A stretch of 64,000 nucleotides of DNA, taken from positions 48,767,966 through 48,831,965 of the forward strand of contig CP092886.1 in the NCBI GenBank assembly GCA_030710605.1. Direction: 5' to 3'. The first letter of the stretch is position 1; each line of letters opens with the position of its first letter. The translations under genes and the position numbers were made by a program. The DNA is from Cordylochernes scorpioides. Its lineage: Eukaryota > Arthropoda > Arachnida > Pseudoscorpiones > Chernetidae. Positions 20,601-32,600 of the stretch are shown one piece after another. The notes beneath the pieces are model-generated. The model was not told the DNA's origin, made no database searches, and saw only the letters and a list, made by a program, of their open reading frames with translations.

Positions 20601-23600
20601 GAAGGGGGAAGGAGCTATAACGCAAGGGGAAGTTAGACGGGGACACTTTGGAAATACAACGCAAACTCTGGAAAGTGGGAAAAATGGAATTCAAATATAG
20701 CCACAAATTCCAAGACTAAACTGTTGACTACTAGAATGGATCATGAATAGAGAGAATTATAAAATTGTCAAAGTGTCATGAAGGCTTGGAAGTACTCAAA
20801 AATTCCACACAAACAAGGTCCATTCAAAAATTATTGAGACAATTTTTTTAAAAACATTTATTGAAGCTAATTAAATTTAAAATCCTTTTTTTCAAGGCTT
20901 GGCACATTTTGAAATTTCGAGTACCATTTTCAAAAAATATATTTGAATGCAATAAAGAAAGCTTACCATAAAACATTGGTAAGCATTTTGAACATTGGGT
21001 TGGCAATTTACAAAGTTTAAAAACCAGAACTTTCATGTTTGCTCGCTTTTCATCATTTGAGCAGCCAATTGTTGCGAAGAATTTTTAGGACGTCAGCACT
21101 TGTGGGGGGATGTACGCACTCAACCCATATGGCAGAATCACGGCACTGATACTTTCAACTCCTTATAGGGATTTTTATGGTGAAAATTTCAGAGAATTGT
21201 CATTTATTGATTTTAAAAATTGTGCTTTTGTTACTTTTTGAATGGACCTTGTATGTTGAAAGGTTGTCAGAACTACTCTCTAAAATTCAAAATAGAAAAG
21301 GTGTGATCATTGAGTAGGGGGAGACAAGGCTCTCTATTTAAAGTATAAAGAGGAAAAAGTGCCCAATATATATAAACATCAATCTTAAACACAAGGTAAT
21401 AAGACCAAAAAAATACATGGTGTGTGACATTTTGGTAACAACGCTGTTACCGAATCACACACCATTTATTTATTTGGTCTTATTACCTTGTGTTTATAAT
21501 CTATAATCCAAATTGTGCATTATCATTAAGCATTAATCTTCTTAATCTTGGCTTTTAAATAATATGTTATTTGACCCTGGCCCGAGAGAGAGCACATGTG
21601 ATTATTTAATAAAGCAAATATTGGCAGAAAGATGTAAAAAAAAAAATCTTAAAATATGGATATTTTTATGGAATCACTTTGTTTGAAACTCTGTAAATTA
21701 GTTCTTTATATATATATATAAATTATATTTTTAAAAAAATTATGGAAATCAATCTTATTGTAGATTTTCAATGGGTAGGTCAACTTTGAAAATGGAACGA
21801 TGACAATCCCTCAATCTGGTGGTAGTCAACTGTACATCATCAGAAAATATCAAACAAATCGGAAGCTTTTGGCAAGAAAACGCTAGAAAGACAATCCGGG
21901 AGGTAAGCACCACAATTGGAGATATCGTACGGGTGGGTGCAATCAATAATAAGCAAATATGGTTTGAATAGCAGCTCGGTTCATCCTTAAATTTGTCTAT
22001 TTGTGAAAATCTTTTGGAAAGCTACCAGAATAACCCAGACATTTGGGGGGTTATGTGTATGACTCGAGGACAAAATGGCAGTATAGTGAACAAGAACAAT
22101 CAAGAAGAACAAAATCAAAACTTTGTTGATTACTTTTTTTCCAATTTTAGATTAATTCAACTTTGAATTCCTTGGAGGTTTAAAAATAACCCAATGTATG
22201 CATTTATAGCTATTCTTTTGAGGTTTAAGTGAAGCAATTACACTCCAAAGGAAGGGTAAAAATTGAATTCTGTTACACAATAATGTTTGACCTCATAAGG
22301 ACCCTTTTTTGTTGATCAATATGTGATGAAGAATGGAACTTTCTCATCCTTCCTATTCCCCTGAAATCTCTGCCTCTTCCACCTAGATGAAATCTTTCTT
22401 GAAAGAAATTTTGATTATGGGAAGTGCAATTATAGAAAAATTTAAACACAAGGTAATAAGACCAAATCCAAATGAATAAATAGTGTGTGACGTTTCAGTA
22501 ACAGCGTTGTTATCATCTTCAGACAAAAGTACTGAACCATTTTCTGAAGATGGTAACAACGCTGTTACCTTAAACATCACACATTCTTTATTCATTTGGA
22601 TTTGGTCTTATTACCTTGTGTTTATAATATATAATCCAAATTTGTGCCTTATTATAGAAAAATTTAAAGTTATAATCTTTGAACAGCTCTTCTCTGGGAA
22701 AATTGTCGATATTTAGGGCAAGGTTTCTACTTTAAAGAATACTAGTTATTATATTGCCACGTTTTTATTTTTAAAACGCTAATTTTAGTTTAGTAAAACT
22801 TTATTTTTAAAGTTTATTATTTTAAAAGTGAAATGTTTGTTAATGAAATAGACATTTTGCCTAAACTCATTTAATGCTGCTTTCTTTTACAAGCCATTTG
22901 TTTATGTGTATTTTTACATATCGTTTTTATTGAGTTTTTTTACCAAATTAGTATGTACATCATTGACTTTTAATGAATGGAAAATAAAAATGAAAATAAA
23001 CATATGAAAAATTAAAGTAACATTTTAAAGGAATTTATGTACAATTGAAAATTGTTTCTGTAACGTCTCATATTCCCCTTCTTGAAGCATTTATTCTCGG
23101 GTAATAAATGGTCGAAGTTGAGATATGTGAACGCGTCTTGCTTGCTTTTGGTCTTTCAGAGAGATATCGTAGGTTACATCAGATATCTTTTTTTGAATGA
23201 CAAATGGTTCTTCATATTTTGGTGATGTCTTGATGAGACGAGGGTCGTTGAAGGCAATTTTTCTTATGACTAAGTCTCCTTCTTTAAAGACATACTTGGG
23301 GTGATGGCTATCGTGTTTAATCTTCCACTTACTTCTAAATTGTTCTGTCCGCAGGCTAGCTTTTTTCCTGGCTTCTTCAATTGTAATTGGAGTTTGGTCG
23401 GCAAATTCGGGTACATTACCGATTCCATACATTAAGAAAAGCGGTGAAAAACCAGTCACGTCATGTGGTGTGGAATTATAATTTTTGACAACTTGCGGTA
23501 ACAATGTGCTCCATTTACATCTAGGTTTCTCTAGAACAGCTATTCTCAGTTTTGTCATTATCGTATCATTTAATTTCTCACAAATGCCATTGCACTGAGG

Positions 23601-26600
23601 ATGATAAGGCGAAGTATATGTGTGTTTAATTCCTTGTAAAGAAAGAAATTTGTTGAACTCTTTTGATATAAAATTTTTGCCATTATCTGTTAAGATAGTA
23701 TTGATCGAATTAACAGATTTGATTATCTTATCAAGACATTGAGTGACAGCTTGAGCAGTGTTTTTTATTGTGGGATATGCCCATAGATAACGAGTTGCGT
23801 GATCAACAAAAACTTGAATGAATTTATGCTTTGTGTTAGCTGCTGCTGTTCCCAGTACAATAGTGTCACAACCGATCATTTGTAATGGTTGAATATTTGA
23901 CGTTGGTGTGATCATTTCTCCTAAAGTTGGTTCATGTCTGACCTTCACTAGTTGACAAGATTTACAAGATCGAACATAATTCTTGATATCAGTTGTTATT
24001 CCTTTCCACCAATAACATTGAGTTATAAGTTTGCATGTTTTGGTTATTGATGGGTGACTCAATGAATCGTGATATTCTTCCAATATTTTTTTGGTAAGCG
24101 AGTTTGGGACAACTGCTTTAAAAACTCCTTTTTGTTTGATCATTACCACACCGTCGTGAGTGTGGGAATTTTTCAAGAAACTCAAATCTGAATTTTGTTG
24201 GTGTTCTTGAAGTTCTTGAGTTGCAATGTTAACAACTGGGAGTCTTGATAAGGCGTCAACATGAGTTTGTTGCTTTCCAGAACGATGAACGATGTTACAT
24301 GATTTCGAGGATAAACTAAGAATCCATCTAAAATACTTAGGTTTCGGTTTCTTCATGGTGAAAAGCCATTGGAGCGCCGCATGATCAGTGATGATTTCAA
24401 ATGGTTGGTTTTCTATGTATACATGAAAGTGATCAGTTGCTTGTATCACAGCTAGGCATTCCATCTCATAAGCAGAATAATTTTCTTGGTGTGGTTGCAG
24501 TGTTTTGGAGTAATAAGCAATTACATGTTCCTCATTGTCTGGACCAATTTGTGTTAGGATTGCTCCAATTCCATATTTGGAGGCATCTGTATAAACTTTA
24601 GAGGGGTAATCCGGGTTGTAAATAGCAAGGACAGGTTTTGTAGATAGTGCCATTTTAAGTTTAGCGAACGACTCCTCTACTTCCTCATTCCAGATGAAGG
24701 GCTGATTCTTCCGAGTGAGTCGAACCAAGGGGAATGAAATTTTAGAAAAGTCCTTCACAAATTTTCTGTAATAATTTGCCAATCCCATGAACTGACGAAC
24801 TTTCTTTACAGTATCAGGTCTTGGAAAGTCTTGAATAGATTTTACTTTTCCTGGATCAGGTTTTAATTGATTGTGACTGATGATATGTCCGAGGTATTTT
24901 ACTTCAGTTCTTCCAAAAATACATTTCGACAATTTTAATTTCATGTTGTACTGTCTTAATTTGTCAAAAACTTTACTAAGAAGCTCTATGTGCTCTTGCC
25001 ATGTTTTCGTGTACACCAATATGTTATCTTGGAAAGAGCAAGTTCCTTTCCATAATAATTCACCTAGAATATGTTGGATTATCCTTTGAAACGTTGAAGC
25101 AGCATTTTTAAACCAAAGGGCATCACTAAAAACTCATAATGACCATCGTTTGTGACGAATGCAGTTTTTTGAATAGATTGCGGGTCCATTTCGATCTGCC
25201 AATAACCCCATGCAACATCAAGGGTAGAGAAGAATCTGGATCCATGCAATCGATCAAACATGTCCTGTATGTGAGGTAGGGGTTGCCTGTCATCCAGTGT
25301 AATCTCATTAAGACGTCTGTAATCAATGCACATCCTTTTATTTCCATCCTTCTTGGGAACCATAACAACAGGAAATGCCCAAGGAGAATCTGAAATTCTT
25401 ATTAACTTGTGTTCGAGAAGTTCTTTAACTTGTTCAGCTATCTCTTCATACTCTTTTAGAGGACGACGATAGGGTCTAAGAGAAATTGGTTGTTCACTTT
25501 TCGTGATGATCTTATGTTGTATAGCTACTTTTCCCAAATCAATAGCATGCTGAGAAAATACATTCCTATTGTGTTCAAGTAATTCTTTTAATTCATGTTC
25601 TCTTATCTCTTCTAGATGATTTACAAGAATTGGATTTTGTAATCCATCAAATTTGGTGTAAATTGTTTTGTCTCTGACATCTATTAAAAGATTAAAAAGA
25701 GATGCAACATCTAATCCGATCAAGAGTGGATATTTAAAGTTCTTCATTACATGGAGAGTTACAGGTTTAATTAGTTTATCTATTCTTACCTTGGTCTGAA
25801 GGCTTCCACATGTCATGGTAACACCATCCACTTGGCTGATGTGAATGTCTGAATTTGGTTGAAGTTGAAGACGGGTTCGCTTGAACAATCGCCAATTGAT
25901 TATTGATACTGTTGCTCCAGTATCCACAAATGCTTGCGCAGGAATTCCATTTACTTCAACACTTATGTTGATAAGCTTGAAAGCTCCTTGTGTAGGGGTA
26001 TTTGTCAAAGTACTTACATTCAACAATTCCGGGGCTCCGCATACTTGTTTCACTGAAGTGTTTTGATTAGGCCTATCCTTTTTATAATTAGGATCATAAT
26101 CCTCACAATCTGTGACCCAATGTTTAATTTTTATTCCCTTTTTCGAACATATTGGGCACCAGAATGGGCAAACATTTTTTCTATTATCATTATTTTTTGT
26201 CGCGAGATGTATTTTGTTTTTAGGCTTAAACTGAATTGAAGCCCTATTTTGTTCAATTGAAGCTGCGATATGGAACCATTTCGTGGTGTCAGTTGGCTGT
26301 GCAGCCACAATTAAATCTTTCCAATCATTTGGAAGTCCGTCTGTTAATAAATGTATTTTTTCCTCCTTCGTTAGATGGGTTTGATTTAACAGGCGAATTT
26401 TATCTTGAAAATAATTTTCTATTGATTCTTCTCGTTTTAATCTTCGATGTGATGCTGAGACAATTGGATTTGCGTTGTATGAACCAAATCTTTGAATCAA
26501 CTTTTCCTTTACAACTTCCCATCTTTTTATTGCAGGATTTGAAATAATCTCGTCTGCATACCATTCAAGTGCTGAATCTGTCAAGTAGTACTTAAGATTT

Positions 26601-29600
26601 TTGATTTTTTCATCTTCCTTTAAAGAATTATTTTCAAAATCATATAATTTGATCCATGACTCAGGCCTAATTGCCGACTTCGAGCCGTTGAATTTTTGCA
26701 ACCGGTTGTTTGGATTTTCCGCCATTTTTTTTTTCCGTATCCTTTTCGACTGCGCCAAATGCCACGTTTTTATTTTTAAAACGCTAATTTTAGTTTAGTA
26801 AAACTTTATTTTTAAAGTTTATTATTTTAAAAGTGAAATGTTTGTTAATGAAATAGACATTTTGCCTAAACTCATTTAATGCTGCTTTCTTTTACAAGCC
26901 ATTTGTTTATGTGTATTTTTACATATCGTTTTTATTGAGTTTTTTTACCAAATTAGTATGTACATCATTGACTTTTAATGAATGGAAAATAAAAATGAAA
27001 ATAAACATATGAAAAATTAAAGTAACATTTTAAAGGAATTTATGTACAATTGAAAATTGCTTCTGTAACGTCTCAATATATGATTTAAATACTTTCAATA
27101 ACCCCCTTATTTTCTTTTACTCAATAATCACACCTTGTATATATACTAAAAAATATCAAAATTGTAGAAGGTGAGGAAAAAGGTTTCAACTGGCTGATAC
27201 AAAAGTGGCTCAACAAGAGGAAAGCAAACTTTGGTTGGACAACCCAGTGGGTTACCTGTATTCACACTAGCTGGGGAGTACGGCTCTCTCCATCCATCCC
27301 GACCTGAGTTGGAAAACTGTTGCCGGCTTTCGTTCCGTTGTAGATGGTGGACACTTTGGATAAATACAACAGCCATCAACTGTGGAAAGTGAAATTCACA
27401 AATAGAGCAACACATACAAAGCTTCCAACCTAAAGCTGATACAATGAGACCTAATGGAGATTGTTTAAACGACTTTAGGAATAAACAACAACAAGCTTCC
27501 AACCTGTGGGAAAGTCATCAAGACAACTTGAATGGATCAGAATAGAGGGACTCCATCACCTACCAGAGCGTTACAAAATTGTCACAAAGTCTGTCACCAA
27601 GAAGTCACAATGAAGAAACCAGCGACTGGATTGGATGTGACAAGAGGACCACAAAATTAAGACAGACCTACCTATATGGGCCATCAGTAGAGTTGGCAGT
27701 TATCAATGTAAAGAGGATAAGTTAGTTTCTACTGACCCCAGTTTACACAGAGACATGCTTTTATTGAGTTCTACCCCAGCAGATGGCAGAGCCACATATG
27801 ACTGCTGCTTATATGAGCACGGCTCTCTCCATCCATCCCAAGGCATACCTGAGTTGGAAAACTGTAGCCGGCTTTTGTTCCGAGGGGGAGGAGATGTGAT
27901 AGTGTAGGGGGAGTTAGGGAAGGGGGAGTCTATAACGCAAGGTGACAGTGGAAGTTAGATGGTGGACACTTTGGATAAATACAACAGCCATCAACTGTGG
28001 AAAGTGGAATTCACAAATAGAGCAACACATACAAAGCTTCCAACCTAAAGCTGATACAATGAGACCTAATGGAGATTGTTTAAACGACTTGAGGAATAAA
28101 CAACAACAAGCTTCCAACCTGTGGGAAATGTCATCAAGACAACTTGAATGGATCAGAATAGAGGGACTCCATCACCTACATCCATGGCAGAGCCCACACA
28201 TGACTGCTGCTCTACACCACTTGAAGAGAAGATGGAAAAATAACAAAACCAGGCTCCTTTAGCTCCACACTCCTATTCTTGCTTTATAAGTGGATGTAAA
28301 TTTGAATCTTTAAAATATATATACAGTTAAACCTGTCTATAGCGCCCCCTCTTGGGACTCACCAAAATAGGGTGGTATAGACAGGTCACATTTTAATATA
28401 AATTGCATTGTACTACGTATTTAAAATTGGGCGCTATTTAGAGAGGGCGCTATAGACAGGTTTACCTGTATTATATTTGTGCATATAAATCAATATCTCT
28501 TTCCTCTACTTTTTATTAAAAGTCTCCCACACAGGGGAATCTCAGGCTAAAATAGGTGAACAAAGGCTGTGGGTGGTTTTAAGAAGTTTAGATTTTCAAT
28601 TTCAAACAAAAGAGGTTGAGGAAAGAGACTGATATCCTATATATGCTCCCTAAAAATACACCAATGTGTGAGATGATAATATTGTAAATCACGGTGGAGA
28701 GCCTGGTAATCCGTGAATGTCAAGTTACACTTGAGGAGCAGGGACGGACTTACCCACTGCGTCACTGCGGCAGTGTATCAGCTGGGTCAGAGGTCCGGTT
28801 CCTCCCTCAGTTTCTATCATGTCTGCTCCTTCCTTGTCATTGGCCAGTTCACAGAGCACACCGGCCGCCACACGTTGGATGTTCTCAATGCCACTGTAGA
28901 GAAGCTGCACACACACACACCCCACCTTTAGAACCCAAATCCACCACAATTATCACACCAAATATCACCTAATTACTTGGATCTCTCATGTAAAAATCAT
29001 TTTCTGGTTGGAAGTTTATCAGAGAAGGCTATACAGTTACATCCATCAACCTCTTTCAGAGAAAAAGCACAAAACACATTTTCAGAAATGGCATACCAAA
29101 GTTGAAGCTAGAATTCCATAAGATTTTCCTCTGAGGAAGGTGGTGGCAATGAGTCAAGATAAAGAGGTTGAAAGTAAGCTATGCAAATATAGAACTCTCT
29201 TCAGGGGGTCGGTGGAAGGATGGTCTAAACCGTTGGTTTACGACCGCTACGACCCGGGTTTAATTCCCGCATTGGGCACTTTTTTCTGATTAAAAAAAAA
29301 AAAATGCTCCAATGGCCCCTGATTCTTGCAAAAGTTCAACCCCACCAGCGAGTGCAAGTAACCAAACGGGGCTCTGGCAAATAAGTAAGTGCAAAGTCGT
29401 ACTGCTTTTCACATGTGTAGACATGTGGTGCACTTACAGTAAAAGCAGTTGCCTTCTACCTACCATGTGTACGAGGGATAAGCAAAAAAAAAAAGAGCTC
29501 TCTTCAATAAACTTCCAACCAACAAAATTATTCTAGGAGCATCTTGGAGAACATTTGAGCCATGTACCACAAGTTTGCCATGAGACTATGGATCCTACTA

Positions 29601-32600
29601 CTAGAATGTCTCCCTTTATGCATAAAGGGTTTTGATCAAAGATAAATTGTCGTCCATCCTAATGTTTGTCTTCCCTCATTTTACCATGGGACTATACAGT
29701 GAGATATCATTAAAACATTCTCTGGTTATAACCCTAATTTTCCATCCCAATTGTTTTAACCATGGCTATACCAACATGAAATCTTGATCCCAAGTGATGT
29801 TGTTATAAAGAGATTTGACTGTATACTTTATTAAGAGAAAGGCATCTCCTGATTGTGCAGCTAAAAGTTGGCTTATGTGTCAGAATAAATAATAGGGTCA
29901 ACAGCCTGAAATGCGGACGTGGTTAGCTTTTCATGATTAATCAAGAAAGGTTATTTGGCCAATTCTGGAATAATCAATGATTAGTTGATATTGTGGCGAA
30001 GAAATAATTTATATTTTTTTATAAACACAAGGTAATAAGACCAAATCCAAATAAATAACACACTAATTATTTATTTGGATTTGGTCTTATTACCTTGTGT
30101 TTATTAATCTATAATTCAAATTGTGCCTATATATATTTTATTATGCAATTTAATTATTCAATGAAAATATTTAAAACAGATTTATTACTTTATATTTGTA
30201 AAATCATTTAGTTACCTAGCTTGCTTACTCAATATTCTCTAGCTGTAGATAGTTTGGTTAATAATTGTCGACTAGTCGCCGTGACGTCATCAATAAATAC
30301 TTTCACATCTTCAGATATACAAAGACTTGATTTCTACACTACAATATTTATTCTGAAAGATGGCACAAACCATCAGTAACTTTTAGCTACACATCCGGAG
30401 ATGCCTTTCTCTAAATGTATCCACCTGATCCCATTACAATTTCACTGTTCCTCATGTCAGAGGCGGCCATTTCTTTTGGAGCTAAGTCGGCCTGCTACTG
30501 AGTAGTGCTCCCAGTCTTAATGACAAAGGCAGATGCATTCTACTTCACCCAGTCATGATGGTTGTCAAACAGACACCATCAAAAGTCTCAAGCTTTACAA
30601 ACTTGATACCCTAATATGATTGAGTGGAGATAAGAAAGAAGAAGACAATTTCACTTTTGAACTATTTTTTTACCTTGTAAACTTTATGTTGCTTTATTTT
30701 TCCAAATTCCCCAAGTACCATCGAGGTGAACTTTAAGATAGATGGAAGTGTACCGTAAAGGTTGAGGAACACTGGTTCAACCACAATAATCCTATTTGAG
30801 CTGAACACAATTGTAAAATGACAAGACACTGAATGTGAGTAAACTTACACTTCATATTGGGAGGGTTCTTTCCAACATGTTTGATAATTCATGACATATA
30901 TAGAATGTTTTGAAAATAGAGCAATCCATAAATAAATCTTTAATTAAAAAGTCATATATTGGATCAAAAAATCATTTATTTTACCAATATTTCAGTTGGC
31001 TGAATGCCAACCTTGACCCTAAAGGTAAACCTAAAGGTTGGCATTCAGCCAACTGAAATATTGGTCAAATAAATTATTTTTTGATCCAATTAATTTTTAA
31101 TTAAATAGAGAATGTAATACAACGATATTTCAACACTCTGAGCTGGAATTACTACAATTAACAATATATAGGACCTGAGTAGACAATGTCATGGTTAGAC
31201 TAAGGCCACACTGACCTGGACAAAGATGCTGATGACCCCCAGTCCGCGTATGATGGCCCTGTTGTGCATCTCCCGTGCCAGGATGTGCAAGGCTCCCACA
31301 GTGCCCTCCACTATCTCCTCCATCTTCACCCCGTCCGTGTAGGTGGGGGCAGCGGCCGCAGCAGGGTTCTGTGCTGCGACCTGCGTGTCCTGATAGGCCT
31401 TCTTCAGCAGCTGCACCAGGGTGTGGATGGCTCCGTGCTCCCGCAGTGGAGCGTGGTTAGCAGGGCAGAGAGCCAGGTTGCGGATGAGGCCGATCACTGC
31501 CTTTACCAGGGGCCAGCGGCTGGGAGGATGCAGTAGTTTCACTATCACCTGCACCACCACCACCCCTGAGTTACCTACCAGCTTCCATGCAACACCAAGT
31601 CTTACAATAGAAAGTTGGAGAAAGAGATTTACCATAGTGGCTAGTGCTCAACAAGTGGTTGCACAGATATATTGGTATTCATTATTCCAGGATTGAAGAT
31701 TTTGACAAATTACAAAAAATTATAGGATGCAGCAACTTTTTCAGCATCTCTCTCTCTCCATTACCTTGTTTATAAGTTTAAGTTAGCTGAAGAAGAGCCT
31801 GCCCGAAAGCTTTCTTTAATTGATGTAAATAAAAAGAGTGTTGTGGCATCAAAGATATGTTGGGAGAATTGAAATGGACAAGTTGTTGAGCAGCCAGCTG
31901 AGTAGGCCATCCCTCACTCACCTGTAATCCATAGTGTACTCGCACGGAGTTCTGGGCATTATCCGCCTTGGGGTGGCGTGAGGTGAGGTGTCGGAGGGCA
32001 CAGACTGCCGGCTCCGTGATCTCCTCCCGCTCCCCAGCCTGGATGACCACTCTGACGAGGGCCTCAATGCCGCCGTGGCTGCACACGGCCACCTTATTCA
32101 CCTGGTTGTTGCAGGTGAGGTTGCTGAGGATGCCAGCGGCGCAGGTCACCACGTTAATGTCAGGGCTGCTCAGGAGGTTGACCAGGTTCTGCAGGAGGGG
32201 CTCCACATTCTCCAGCCGGGTGGCGGCATCTGACAGGTTGCGCAGCGTCCAGAGGCAGTTGAGCACCAGGCGCTGGCTGGGGTTGGTGAGGTGCAGGGAC
32301 AGGGCCTGCATGCCCCCGGATTCCACGATGGAGGGCTTGTTGCTGGAGCAGACTGACAGCACCTTCAGGACCCGGGACGTGGTCCACAGCAGCTTCTCAT
32401 ACGTGTAGCCCTGCATGATGCGCACCAGCTCTGCCGGAGCTCCGCTGGCCAGGATGATCAGCTAGCAACACCACAGCACTTCTGTTCAACACCCTTAAAT
32501 AAAGGAGAAAACTAAGATAATTTCCAAAGTAATATCCAGACCCCTGTTTTATCAGGCAGGCAAGATTGCCATTTTCGTGGTTGAGAGAATCAATATGAGA

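Larger units (their letters stand above)
22755..27075 (-). mobile_element. Gypsy-type LTR retrotransposon B, full length, in beta-catenin intron 7
   Basis: Two 316-bp LTRs (22755-23070 and 26760-27075) differ by a single T/C near their end as far as I can compare them by eye. ATAT flanks both sides as a 4-bp target duplication. Internal order on the minus strand: gag, protease, RT (26725-25079), then RNase H and integrase (25019-23091), joined by a 1-nt frameshift. Next to the 5' LTR is TTTGGCGCAGTCG as primer-binding site. The element is antisense-neutral to the host gene: both are on the minus strand, so its poly(A) signals could in principle affect the host transcript. Confidence 0.95.

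Noticed and set aside
27146..28117. Minus-strand frames beginning [12 protein letters not shown] in two places
   Set aside because: Identical because the DNA is a direct duplicate; no conservation independent of the repeat, no domain.
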